42,673 nt of DNA from the IMG/VR virus record IMGVR_UViG_3300007516_000038, positions 1 to 42,673 of that record. One strand, written 5' to 3'. Within the stretch, counting starts at the first letter, position 1, and each line of letters opens with the position of its first letter. Under the pieces are notes generated by a model. The model worked only from the letters and a program-made list of their open reading frames with translations. It did not search any database and was not told where the DNA came from. A program made the position numbers and the translations under genes. Source of the DNA: a virus. Of the stretch, positions 23,221 through 31,620 are shown one piece after another.

Positions 23221-23862
23221 TTAATGGGCCCGATAGAAGTCGTTATATATCGATTTGGTTAATCCAAAGTCAACCAACACAACTGACGGAGAACCCTCTC
23301 GCTCAACTTCACCATAAGTCGAAAGTCTAGCTAGATCGACTACTTCCATATCATAATCTACAATCAACGATTCGATGCCGGCGACAAATTCATTGTTTTC
23401 CATTTTCCTATTCAATTCTTCGGAAGTTGCTGGTGGACGATTAAATGAATTCGTTGGTCTCATCTGATTTGCTCTGTATCTGAGGTACGAGCCCAATTCA
23501 TCTATTTTTACTCCAGAGAGTTGTTCAAATCTTTTTCGCCCCACTTTTTTCGCCAATTCCATTTCTACCCAAAAATCATATTCGTCAGAATCGAATACCT
23601 TAGCTGTTACACCGGAAGTTTGAATATACGCTTCAGCTTCAATACTATTCTGCGCTATACCTTTTTTATTCTTAGCAAGTTTTATTACTTTGGTGTCATC
23701 TACCTTAAACACCGTTCGGCCAGAACCACTGGCGAGTTTTGGAAGGCGTGAGTTAACATACCGATATTTTCCAGCGAAAGACGATACTTTTTTTAATTCT
23801 TCTAAACTAAACCCCTGAGGGTAGTCTTCATTTAAATTGAAAAAATCTTTATATCTATACAC
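23221..23862 (-). CDS. Kinase-like fold protein (possible pseudokinase)
   Basis: This is the only complete minus-strand gene outside the insertion sequence. The product is 213 residues from a GTG start. A Gly-rich strand pair (LASGSGRTVFKV, 43-54), VIKLAKN with Lys61, KGIAQNSIEAE with a helix-C type Glu (75 or 77), the hinge-like FWVEMELA and a late VDFGLTKSIYNDFY (Asp198-Gly200) follow the order of a protein kinase. A normal HxD catalytic loop is not apparent, so it may be a pseudokinase or an atypical kinase. The SGRTVFKV...KGIAQN block recurs in unknown proteins of large phages. An A/T element (TATTTATG on its strand) lies three bases before the start. Confidence 0.6.
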   Translation of the reverse strand: MYRYKDFFNLNEDYPQGFSLEELKKVSSFAGKYRYVNSRLPKLASGSGRTVFKVDDTKVIKLAKNKKGIAQNSIEAEAYIQTSGVTAKVFDSDEYDFWVEMELAKKVGRKRFEQLSGVKIDELGSYLRYRANQMRPTNSFNRPPATSEELNRKMENNEFVAGIESLIVDYDMEVVDLARLSTYGEVEREGSPSVVLVDFGLTKSIYNDFYRAH

Positions 23863-23897
23863 TTACATAAATAGTTATAACAATGAAGAAAAATACA

Positions 23898-23926
23898 TTG
23901 ACAGTTTATAAAAAGTATGTATCGTG
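23898..23926 (+). promoter_or_regulatory. Promoter candidate, TTGACA
   Basis: An exact -35 hexamer at 23898-23903 lies in the gap between divergent genes. The -10 is unclear (ATCGTG at 17 bases), and a second in-frame ATG at 23932 could be the true start if transcription begins near 23930. Confidence 0.4.
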
Positions 23927-24885
23927 AAGTTATGAGTAAATCAAAATCACTTTCAGACTATGAGGATATTTCCGAAGCGATTAAAGAATCGTATAAATTT
24001 AAGCCAGAAAAGTTAATTATCAGTGAACTCAAGTGGAAATATTTGGTACGCAGTGGGTTACGTGGAAAAAATATTCTTTTGGTCGGTCCGACTGGAAGCG
24101 GAAAAACCCTTGCTGCACAGTCACTTGTGAAATCCTTGGGACGGGAAGACAAATATTTTTATATCAACATGGGTGCGACTCAAGACCCCCGAGCAGCTTT
24201 GATTGGCAACACACACTTCAGCAAGGCAGATGGCACCTTTTTTGACGAAAGTGCGTTCGTCAAAGCAATCAAGACACCCAACGCAGTGATTTTACTGGAC
24301 GAGCTTTCCAGAGGTCATCCTGAGGCTTGGAACATCCTTGTACCCGTTCTTGATGAACTACAACGGTATTTGAGGTTGGATGAGAAACAGGGTTCTGAGA
24401 TTGTAAGGGTTGCCGAAGGCGTTTCTTTTATAGCAACAGCAAATATTGGTAGTGATTATACAGCAACGCGGGTTATGGACCGAGCGCTGCTTGACCGTTT
24501 TCAGGTTAAAATTGAGATGGATACATTGACTGAGGAACAAGAAAAGGCGTTACTGAGAATGATTTATCCATCCGCTGAGGATGCCCTAATTGATGCTATC
24601 GCTGGTGTTACAACAGATTCTCGTAAAATGGAAAAAGATGACCAGTTAAGCAAATCTATTTCAACACGAGCAGCGGTTGAGATGGCCAGAATGGCTGTTG
24701 ATGGATTTTCTCTTCTAAATATTATGGAAGCTGTGGTCTATCCCGATTTCGACGATTCGGGTGGAATCGATAGTGAGAGAACGTTGATTAAACAGGCTGT
24801 TCAAAAGTACATTGTCAACGTCACTGCGTCAAACCCATTTGGGACAAGAAAGGTTAAGGCAGACGATGATAGTCCACCATACTGA
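23917..24885 (+). CDS. MoxR/CobS-type AAA+ ATPase
   Basis: The product is 322 residues (317 if the ATG at 23932 is used). Walker A is GPTGSGKT (57-64), Walker B AVILLDELSRG (about 128-138), sensor 1 SFIATANIGSDY, and the arginine-finger region VMDRALLDRF, all in MoxR/CobS style. The C-terminal lid is helical. Such ATPases act as ring chaperones with a VWA partner; CobS is the cobaltochelatase ATPase. The gene is two bases upstream of exactly such a partner, so the two should form one complex. CobS-like genes are also known in cyanophages. Whether this pair handles cobalt or remodels other proteins cannot be told from sequence. Confidence 0.85.
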   Translation: MYREVMSKSKSLSDYEDISEAIKESYKFKPEKLIISELKWKYLVRSGLRGKNILLVGPTGSGKTLAAQSLVKSLGREDKYFYINMGATQDPRAALIGNTHFSKADGTFFDESAFVKAIKTPNAVILLDELSRGHPEAWNILVPVLDELQRYLRLDEKQGSEIVRVAEGVSFIATANIGSDYTATRVMDRALLDRFQVKIEMDTLTEEQEKALLRMIYPSAEDALIDAIAGVTTDSRKMEKDDQLSKSISTRAAVEMARMAVDGFSLLNIMEAVVYPDFDDSGGIDSERTLIKQAVQKYIVNVTASNPFGTRKVKADDDSPPY

Positions 24886-24887
24886 TT

Positions 24888-26933
24888 ATGTCACGAAACA
24901 AAAAAACCGACTCAGAAAATTCAAAATTCTGGCTTGATGACGATTTTGAATTCGATGGTAAGAAGCCCACACAGTTAGATTTAATTCGATTGTCAGCTTG
25001 TCGCCGTGCCATTTCCAACTTTGTAATGATTTTGACTGGAGAAAAGATTCCGGTAAAATTTGCGGAGAAAACCACATCGTCCACTGATGGTAAATCTATT
25101 AACATCGGCGGAGAACTCTCCCGCGGCCACATCGATTCAACAGTCGGCCTTGCTTTACACGAAGGTTCCCACATTGTAAAATCCGACTTTGCCATGTTAG
25201 TAAATTTTTGGGGAAAGATTCCAAACTCTGTTTATTTGGCTGGACAGAAGAAGATGTCAAAAACAGATATTAACACTTTCACAAAGAAGATGCTTAACTA
25301 CGTTGAAGATAGATACATTGACGCTTGGGCGTTTAAAACGGCTCCGGGATATCGCGGATATTATGTTGCGTTATACAACCGCTACTTTAATGATCCGGAA
25401 GTTACCAAGGGACTTCTGTCCAAAGGTTTTGCCAGAAAACCAACCCTCAGAAATTATAAATTTCGCATCATCAATATTACTAATCCGGAATCTCCACTAG
25501 ACGCTTTGCCTCGGCTTGAAGAGATTTACGAAAAATTAGACTTAGATAACATTCTTCGACTCTCTACTCCAAAAGACCGACTCGAACTTGCGTGTGAGAT
25601 TGCTACAATCGTTTTGGAGGCGATTGTAGAGGAAGACAATTCTCCGAAAAAGAAAGAAGACAAAAAGCCGCAAAAGGGCGACTCTGATGGAAGTGATTCT
25701 GGAGAGAAATCTTCCGACGAAATATCGCCTACCGATGATATAGACAAAAATGACGCAGATGATGTAGATGATGTTATTGGCGGAGAAAATGGTGAGAGCG
25801 AACATGTTGATACAATTTCAAAACAGGACGAATTAAAGGGTGAGGCAGAAGAAGATGAGTCGTCCGATGACCTGACGAAAGAACAGATTAATCGTGTCAA
25901 AAAGAAAATTCAGGAACAAGATGATTTGATAGATGGAAATCCTCAACATAAATCATTTTCAGATGAAGTTATTAAAAAACTTGAGTCGCTGGACAATAGT
26001 GATATTGAACTTATTCCAGTCGGCGGCGATTTTGGTGTTCCTATCGTTGATTGCATTCTTGTGAAAAATTTCACGAAACAACTGATTGAGGATGAAAATT
26101 TTCCATACTCTTCACACACAACCCTTCTAAAAAATCAGCACGAAAAATCGGTGTTGGATGGCGTTCGTCTTGGAAGAATGTTGGGACGAAAGTTACAGAT
26201 ACGCAATGACTCACATGTTACACGGTTTACACGGCAAAACGGTGGGCGGATTGAAAAGCGACTAATCGCTGATTTGGGCTTTGGTTCTGAACAAATATTT
26301 TATAAAACCGCTGAAGATAAGTATAAAAACACCCACATGCACATTTCCGTTGATGCTTCCACTTCGATGTCGAGCGCGTGGGGAAAAACTTTAACATCCG
26401 TGGTTGCTATGGCCAAGGCGGCTTCAATGGTAAAGAATTTAGACGTCACCATCTCATTTCGTAGTTCAGTTGGAGAGTTTGGGAAGTCGGAAAATCCCTA
26501 CATTCTTATTGCTTACGATTCACGCAAAGATAAATTTAGTAAAATCATTCAATTGTTTCCTTCACTCAACTGTTCTGGAACAACTCCAGAAGGATTGGCT
26601 TTCGAAGCTATCTTGGATTATCTTCCAAGAGCAACACCCGAACTCGATTGCTTTTTTGTTAATCTGTCCGACGGCGAACCCTATTTCGGCGGCGGAAGTT
26701 ATAGAGGTGAAGAAGCGTGGAGCCACACCAAAAAACAAGTCGATTACCTTAGAAAAAACGGAGTCCAAATTATTAGTTATTACCTTGAAAATGATGGACT
26801 TGGTGATAAAAGACGTTCTACAGTCAACACACTAGCATTTAAAAAAATGTATGGTAAAGATGCCTTAATCATTGATATTAATAATGTTATGGAAATTGCT
26901 CACACGATGAATAAAAAATTTCTAAATCGTTAA
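24888..26933 (+). CDS. CobT-like VWA-domain protein with HExxH region
   Basis: The product is 681 residues. The N-terminal part has HEGSH (91-95) and, downstream, NYVEDRYIDAW, a possible third zinc ligand, as in metallopeptidase-like VWA proteins. Residues about 245-350 are extremely Asp/Glu/Ser-rich. The C-terminal third is a von Willebrand A domain whose MIDAS reads DASTSMS (Asp489, Ser491, Ser493), with later NLSDGEP completing the metal site. This layout (helical domain, acidic linker, VWA) is that of CobT and related MoxR partners. Together with the preceding ATPase it probably forms a metal-dependent remodelling or chelatase-like machine. Confidence 0.8.
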   Translation: MSRNKKTDSENSKFWLDDDFEFDGKKPTQLDLIRLSACRRAISNFVMILTGEKIPVKFAEKTTSSTDGKSINIGGELSRGHIDSTVGLALHEGSHIVKSDFAMLVNFWGKIPNSVYLAGQKKMSKTDINTFTKKMLNYVEDRYIDAWAFKTAPGYRGYYVALYNRYFNDPEVTKGLLSKGFARKPTLRNYKFRIINITNPESPLDALPRLEEIYEKLDLDNILRLSTPKDRLELACEIATIVLEAIVEEDNSPKKKEDKKPQKGDSDGSDSGEKSSDEISPTDDIDKNDADDVDDVIGGENGESEHVDTISKQDELKGEAEEDESSDDLTKEQINRVKKKIQEQDDLIDGNPQHKSFSDEVIKKLESLDNSDIELIPVGGDFGVPIVDCILVKNFTKQLIEDENFPYSSHTTLLKNQHEKSVLDGVRLGRMLGRKLQIRNDSHVTRFTRQNGGRIEKRLIADLGFGSEQIFYKTAEDKYKNTHMHISVDASTSMSSAWGKTLTSVVAMAKAASMVKNLDVTISFRSSVGEFGKSENPYILIAYDSRKDKFSKIIQLFPSLNCSGTTPEGLAFEAILDYLPRATPELDCFFVNLSDGEPYFGGGSYRGEEAWSHTKKQVDYLRKNGVQIISYYLENDGLGDKRRSTVNTLAFKKMYGKDALIIDINNVMEIAHTMNKKFLNR

Positions 26934-26941
26934 AATAAACA

Positions 26942-26970
26942 TTGACATTTTATAAACACATGCCTATTGT
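26942..26970 (+). promoter_or_regulatory. Promoter, TTGACA-17-TATTGT
   Basis: An exact -35 with 17-base spacing to TATTGT, about 46 bases before rIIA, gives an A/T-rich leader without SD. It is identical in hexamers to the promoter at 19958. Confidence 0.7.
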
Positions 26971-27016
26971 TAAGTCTTATTCAATTAAACCCCTAAATCT
27001 AATTAACTATTAAAAA

Positions 27017-29194
27017 ATGATTATTACGCAAGAAACCTCCAAGCCGGTCTTCACAAGTGCTGGGCTGACTCCTTCCAAGTTTAAGATTAAAGCCAGCGCT
27101 AAGGCGTTCAAAATTCTAAGTGGATTTTACTCTGAACCCATCCTCGCCATTCCGCGTGAACTTGGTGCTAACGCGTGGGACAGTCACGTAGATGCAGAAA
27201 ATACCGATCGTATGTTTGAGGTCCACGCCCCTAACACATTGGAACCATGGTTCTCAATTCGTGATTTTGGAACCGGTTTGTCGCCTAAGGCAATTGAACA
27301 AATTTATACCACATATTTTGAGAGCACCAAGACAGACGACAATGATTCTGATGGTTGTATGGGTCTTGGGTCGAAGACACCTTTCAATTATACTGAGAAC
27401 TTTTCGGTAATTTCATATTACAACGGAATCAAGTATGTCTATAACTGTTTCATTGATGAGACCGGCTCTCCAAATATTTTACAGTTTGCTACTGAAATGA
27501 CGAAGGAGCACAATGGTGTAGAAGTTAAGTTCGCAGTGAAGTCGGGGGACATTGCGATGTTCGTTGACAAAATTCGCCAAGCGTACGCCCCTTTTCGTTT
27601 TCGTCCCATAATTACTGGGGCGAGTATCGTCTATGAAAAGGTTGAATACCATTTCGAAGGAAAGAATTGGGCGCTTCGAAAGAGTTCACAACGACACAGC
27701 AATCAGAGCTACGCCTACATGGGAAATTATTCATATCCCATCAATGTTAGTGCTCTATTTACCGGCGATAAATATGGAAATCCTGATTATCAGAAGATCA
27801 ACACCTGTCTCGGAGATGGTTCGTTTGAATTATATTTCAATATCGGCGACCTTGAAGTGGCTCCCAACAAGGAACAATTGCAGTATGATGCCGACCAAAA
27901 AACTCAAAAGGCCGTTATCGCTGCTGCTCTTGTCGCTTATGATGAACTAAAAGAGTTGGCGCTAAAATCGGTTGAGAAGCCCAAGAGTGTTTGGAACGGT
28001 ATGGAGCTATACAAGCGATACAATTCTTATAACAGTCCTCTCCATTTTATAACTAACATTATTGGTGGTGTTGGTATTAAATTTGGTAACAAAGATGTCA
28101 CCTACTACAGCTGTAACGTGTCTGAGGTCCACCGTTCATCGGGCATTGCCGACTCCTTGCCGACGGGAAAGAGATTTGAGGAACACTATGGATTCTTCAA
28201 AGTAGAGCAATACGATTTCAACCGAGTCACTGCGAAGTTTCGTAAAGTTGGTAGTGGTCATTATATCGCAGAACAAAGTGACGATGTGTATGGAACTGTA
28301 TTCTTATACACGTTTGGTGATAATATCAAGCGGGCCCGTATTCGGAACTGGATTAAAACAAATTATCCGGGTGGTGATCATCCACAAATTTACATCATCT
28401 CAGACCAATCGGTCGGCGGGCAAGTTTTTAAGGCCCATGCCAAGTTTTTTGGGTGGGACGCAAGCCAAATGGTTGAGATTGAATCGTTGCCGAAGCCACC
28501 ACGCGCTCCTCGGTCGCCGACGACTTCCAAGACAGATGGAATTCACTTCTATAATATGGACTTTGAATATTGGGATCATCGGGCACTGACGGTCTCTTCT
28601 ACAAAGTCGTATTATTATGTTGATTTTTATTATTCTGATGTGACGTATAAAACCAAGGAGCTTTCCAAGCGCCAAATCACCTGCCTTTTCAAGTATGCCG
28701 TTGAACATAAACTCATTGATGCAAAAGCGGAAATCTACGGAATCAACCGTAAAAACGTTTTTATGCTCAAGACCGGTACGTGGGTCAATGTCATCGATCT
28801 AGTCAAAAAGAACATTGATAAAAAGACGGCTCATTTTGCTCATCAGTTGTATATTAAAAATACGTATCTGCCAGAATGTCGGAAGTATTCTGATCTAGCC
28901 AGCCGATGCAGTAGGCAAGATATTATTTCCAATATCGATAATAAGGATACTGTAGAAAAATTCCGGCGTCTTGAAAAATCTCAAAACTTTGAACAAGTTG
29001 TTGGAAAAGATGATATTATAGCACAAGTCTTCGGAATTAAAGCTGAGAAATCAGCCACGTTTGTCGATGATATTGGCGATGTTGCTAAGGATATCACCAC
29101 GAAGTATATGGGGATATTTGATATTGTTAACAATTATCATAGCAGTGCCGCTAGTGTGGCCAGCATTATTAACTTCATCGATAAAAACAGTTGA
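27017..29194 (+). CDS. rIIA: rIIA-like GHKL ATPase
   Basis: The product is 725 residues, the same as T4 rIIA. The GHKL motifs are near the N-terminus: IPRELGANAWDSH (Glu48, Asn52), RDFGTGLS (Asp83, Gly85, Gly87) and GCMGLGSKTPF (113-123). The long C-terminal part is specific to rIIA-like proteins. T4 rIIA is a membrane-associated early protein that, with rIIB, protects infection from prophage-encoded exclusion by lambda RexAB. Here too rIIB follows directly, with its own promoter. The protein probably acts in defence evasion; its biochemical target is unknown. Confidence 0.88.
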   Translation: MIITQETSKPVFTSAGLTPSKFKIKASAKAFKILSGFYSEPILAIPRELGANAWDSHVDAENTDRMFEVHAPNTLEPWFSIRDFGTGLSPKAIEQIYTTYFESTKTDDNDSDGCMGLGSKTPFNYTENFSVISYYNGIKYVYNCFIDETGSPNILQFATEMTKEHNGVEVKFAVKSGDIAMFVDKIRQAYAPFRFRPIITGASIVYEKVEYHFEGKNWALRKSSQRHSNQSYAYMGNYSYPINVSALFTGDKYGNPDYQKINTCLGDGSFELYFNIGDLEVAPNKEQLQYDADQKTQKAVIAAALVAYDELKELALKSVEKPKSVWNGMELYKRYNSYNSPLHFITNIIGGVGIKFGNKDVTYYSCNVSEVHRSSGIADSLPTGKRFEEHYGFFKVEQYDFNRVTAKFRKVGSGHYIAEQSDDVYGTVFLYTFGDNIKRARIRNWIKTNYPGGDHPQIYIISDQSVGGQVFKAHAKFFGWDASQMVEIESLPKPPRAPRSPTTSKTDGIHFYNMDFEYWDHRALTVSSTKSYYYVDFYYSDVTYKTKELSKRQITCLFKYAVEHKLIDAKAEIYGINRKNVFMLKTGTWVNVIDLVKKNIDKKTAHFAHQLYIKNTYLPECRKYSDLASRCSRQDIISNIDNKDTVEKFRRLEKSQNFEQVVGKDDIIAQVFGIKAEKSATFVDDIGDVAKDITTKYMGIFDIVNNYHSSAASVASIINFIDKNS

Positions 29195-29222
29195 CATATT
29201 TTGTATAGTAACATAGTATAAT
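29191..29222 (+). promoter_or_regulatory. Strong promoter, TTGACA-17-TAGTAT(AAT)
   Basis: The -35 overlaps the TGA stop of rIIA (29192-29194). At 17 bases lies TAGTAT, and three bases later a consensus TATAAT. The start of rIIB is at 29247 behind an A-rich leader without SD. Confidence 0.8.
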
Positions 29223-29246
29223 GACAGTTAAAAAATAACAAAAATT

Positions 29247-30428
29247 ATGAGTAATAAAATTAAACACGTTCCTTATGTTCTAAAGACAGATGGAAGCATC
29301 AGCATGTATCTCAATGGTGAGACCATGACAGTTGAAAATGACCATCCTAATTTTACAAAGATTGTGGATGCCCTAAAGGCCGGTAAGTTTGATAATATCG
29401 ACCTGTTGGTTAATATCTCCAGAGCTGTTATCAGTTATACTGGCAATCAAGTTCAGGTCAAAGATGGACAAATTTACTTTGGCCAAACCGCACTTCATAA
29501 TACTCTTACCGCTCGTGTTATAGCTATGATGAATGAGGGTTTCAAGTTTGACCACATGCTCAAGTTCCTTGAGAACATGTTGGCGAATCCATCACGGCGT
29601 TCAATTGACGAAACTTACACTTTCCTCGAAAATCATGGCCTCCCAATTACGGACGATGGTTGTTTTCTGGCCTATAAGGCGGTTCGCAACAACTATACGG
29701 ATATTCATACAGGGACTTTTGACAACCACATCGGTAAGTCACCGGTGATGCTCCGTGGACTGGTTGACGACAACTATGAGGCAGACTGTTCTAATGGATT
29801 ACACTGTGGATCTCTTGGTTACGTTATCGAGTTTGGTCACTTTGTCAAAGGTCAGTCAGTTGGTGAAAGTGGAAATCGCCTGCTAATCGTCAAGGTCAAT
29901 CCCAAAGACGTTGTAAGCGTTCCAAAGTATGCTGACCACACGAAGATGCGTGTATCAACCTACACGGTTGTTTCTGAAATCAAGGACGTTGTAAAAGAAC
30001 TCGAAAAGGTTGTTTATACTTCGTCTGCAACTGTCCTCGCCCCCGATCGTGATGAAGACGATTTCGAAGACGATTTCGAAGACGATTACAATGCGGGTTG
30101 GGGTGATGGAATCACCGCCCGTGATGATGGTGAGGCATACGGTTTTGGACGAAAGAATCACACGCCAAAATCTAACTATTCCAACGGATATAATGACGCT
30201 TATAATGGGCGGCCATATGACAGTGCTTATAATTGGCGGCCATATGACAGTGATACAGACGATGAAGATGTTGAGTCCTACACTACGGATTGGACCGAAA
30301 CTGAATATCTTCGTGGCGTTGAGGCCGGGCAGGCCGATTGGGAAAACGATATCGAATTCTCGCCCTGTTCTTACGAGTCTACTTATTTCCTTGACGGATA
30401 CCGTTCGGGATACAATGGAAAAGAATAA
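29247..30428 (+). CDS. rIIB: rIIB-like protein with repeat-rich C-terminus
   Basis: The product is 393 residues, longer than T4 rIIB (312). Residues 1-250 match rIIB: NFTKIVDALKAGKFDNIDLL, FKFDHMLKFLENMLANPS, ENHGLPITDDGCFLAYKAV, then LHCGSLGYV and RLLIVKVNPKDVVSVP. Residues after about 268 are a low-complexity extension. It begins with a triple EDDF/Y repeat, then a 27-bp tandem duplication encoding AYN(G/W)RPYDS, then two acidic Tyr-rich blocks. It partners rIIA in exclusion resistance. The tail is likely an independent appendage and looks recently expanded. Confidence 0.87.
   Translation: MSNKIKHVPYVLKTDGSISMYLNGETMTVENDHPNFTKIVDALKAGKFDNIDLLVNISRAVISYTGNQVQVKDGQIYFGQTALHNTLTARVIAMMNEGFKFDHMLKFLENMLANPSRRSIDETYTFLENHGLPITDDGCFLAYKAVRNNYTDIHTGTFDNHIGKSPVMLRGLVDDNYEADCSNGLHCGSLGYVIEFGHFVKGQSVGESGNRLLIVKVNPKDVVSVPKYADHTKMRVSTYTVVSEIKDVVKELEKVVYTSSATVLAPDRDEDDFEDDFEDDYNAGWGDGITARDDGEAYGFGRKNHTPKSNYSNGYNDAYNGRPYDSAYNWRPYDSDTDDEDVESYTTDWTETEYLRGVEAGQADWENDIEFSPCSYESTYFLDGYRSGYNGKE
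30198..30251 (+). repeat. 27-bp tandem duplication inside rIIB
   Basis: Units 30198-30224 and 30225-30251 differ at one base (G to T, Gly to Trp). In frame, they encode AYNGRPYDS and AYNWRPYDS. Near identity marks a recent slippage or duplication. A shorter 12-bp acidic repeat precedes it at about 30054-30086. Confidence 0.9.
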
Positions 30429-30443
30429 TTAACAAATACACTT

Positions 30444-30821
30444 ATGGCAAATACCAAACGTAATACTACAGTAATTGAGTGGCCTTCTGACAAACACTTC
30501 ACAATCGAAGATGCTCAGCGGAAGTATCCCTCAATGATTAACATCACCCTCCGCTTTCGACTTCAGAAGGCGATTGACAATAATGAGATTTCCGTCATTG
30601 GAAAGATTAAGCCCGCAATTGGTCGTCCACGACTCGTCTTCGCAAAGGCGAATTCAGCAAAGTCTGTTCTTGAAGCTGCAACAGCCTCAGGAGTTCTACC
30701 TTTCTCGGTAGATAAAAAGGCTGAGGTTGGTGTGACCGACGTAAAAGTAGAGGTTGTCAAAACACCTACTACGGTAGCAACGCCGGTTGCAAAGACTCAA
30801 ACGGCTCAAGTAGCTGTTTAA
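30444..30821 (+). CDS. Hypothetical protein, possible small DNA-binding domain
   Basis: The product is 125 residues. Residues 1-70 are basic and compact (FTIEDAQRKYPSMINITLRFRLQKAI, then IGKIKPAIGRPRLVFAKA), in which a winged or helix-turn-helix arrangement is possible. Residues 90-125 are a Val/Thr-rich extended tail (VKTPTTVATPVAKTQTAQ). It starts 15 bases after rIIB and is closed by a strong terminator, so it belongs to the rII transcript. No family is recognised. Confidence 0.6.
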   Translation: MANTKRNTTVIEWPSDKHFTIEDAQRKYPSMINITLRFRLQKAIDNNEISVIGKIKPAIGRPRLVFAKANSAKSVLEAATASGVLPFSVDKKAEVGVTDVKVEVVKTPTTVATPVAKTQTAQVAV

Positions 30822-30843
30822 TTAAGAAGAAGGGGTTCTTCAC

Positions 30844-30875
30844 AAGGCCGGCGACTTCAAAGTCGCCGGCCTTTT
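30844..30875 (+). terminator. Strong intrinsic terminator
   Basis: A perfect 13-bp stem (AAGGCCGGCGACT with its complement) with the tetraloop TCAA ends in TTTT. This is the best terminator in the window and closes the rII operon. The late-type element begins on its last T. Confidence 0.92.
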
Positions 30876-30884
30876 ATATTTATA
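30875..30884 (+). promoter_or_regulatory. Candidate late promoter element (TATATTTATA)
   Basis: Identical to the element at 8956. It ends three bases before the ATG at 30888, so transcripts from it would be leaderless or begin inside the ORF. Confidence 0.4.
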
Positions 30885-30887
30885 CAC

Positions 30888-31181
30888 ATGCGACCACCAC
30901 CATATCCAAAAAAGATTGAACTGACAGAAGATTTATTTTTTCATTTTAAACTAAGTGCGAGCACTTACTCATTGTTCGACTCAACTATGAGCACGCCTCT
31001 GGCGTATGGATCAAATAATTTTGTCGGTGCGACAATTTCGAGACTGTCAAATAAAGCTACAATATTTTATTTTGAGTTAGATAACAGGAGTGGTTGGAAA
31101 ATGAAGAGGGTATACAAACCAAATAAAGAAACGGTAGCTTCTTCTAAAATCAAAAAAGTTATAGAAAACGAAAAAAATTAA
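30888..31181 (+). CDS. Hypothetical small protein
   Basis: The product is 97 residues, basic, with a Pro-rich start (MRPPPYPKKI) and a central beta-like stretch (TIFYFELDNRSGWKMKRVY). It ends with its stop directly abutting the next ATG. I recognise no family. The A/T element right before its start leaves no room for a leader. Confidence 0.55.
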   Translation: MRPPPYPKKIELTEDLFFHFKLSASTYSLFDSTMSTPLAYGSNNFVGATISRLSNKATIFYFELDNRSGWKMKRVYKPNKETVASSKIKKVIENEKN

Positions 31182-31367
31182 ATGAATGATGAGGAAAAAC
31201 AAGCGGCAATATTTATCGATTTAGATAAACTGCCAGAAACCTTCTTTGATGATATAAAAATCGTGAGCACGGAAGAATCTATAATCGATGGAAAATATAT
31301 CATTTATGCGAAGACCGACAACGATTTAATTATCCCATTCTTTCATACAATGGGTTTAAATAGTTGA
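31182..31367 (+). CDS. Hypothetical small acidic protein
   Basis: The product is 61 residues, acidic in the first half (FIDLDKLPETFFDDIK) and hydrophobic towards the end (LIIPFFHTMGL). It begins immediately after the preceding stop, implying coupled translation. Its own stop lies within the -35 hexamer of the next promoter. Function unknown. Confidence 0.55.
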   Translation: MNDEEKQAAIFIDLDKLPETFFDDIKIVSTEESIIDGKYIIYAKTDNDLIIPFFHTMGLNS

Positions 31368-31392
31368 CAATCCATACGATATATGGTCTAAT
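31364..31392 (+). promoter_or_regulatory. Promoter, TTGACA-17-TCTAAT
   Basis: The -35 overlaps the TGA stop of the preceding gene (31365-31367). The -10 ends six bases before the ATG at 31399, so the mRNA would be leaderless or nearly so. Confidence 0.75.
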
Positions 31393-31398
31393 ATCATT

Positions 31399-31620
31399 AT
31401 GTATATTGAATTCATTACACTGTTCAACAGCTGGTCAGCCTTTCTACAGGTTTCTTTTATCTTAATTATATCATCGCTGATAACTGCTATTTTTGTGAAA
31501 TTGATTAATCTATTCACATTGCTCGTTACCGCACTACCAATTATTATCCATGGTTGGCCAGTGAATTCAGATTCGGTTGAACTAGTTGTTCAGAATGAAG
31601 AAGACGAAGATAAAAAATGA
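31399..31620 (+). CDS. Small membrane protein
   Basis: The product is 73 residues with two closely spaced hydrophobic segments (about 13-33 and 38-52: FLQVSFILIISSLITAIFV, then LFTLLVTALPIIIHGW) and an acidic cytoplasm-like tail (QNEEDEDKK). Two transmembrane helices with a charged tail could fit a holin-like or superinfection-exclusion protein, but no lysin gene is nearby to favour a holin. Its stop overlaps the next start (ATGA). Confidence 0.6.
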   Translation: MYIEFITLFNSWSAFLQVSFILIISSLITAIFVKLINLFTLLVTALPIIIHGWPVNSDSVELVVQNEEDEDKK

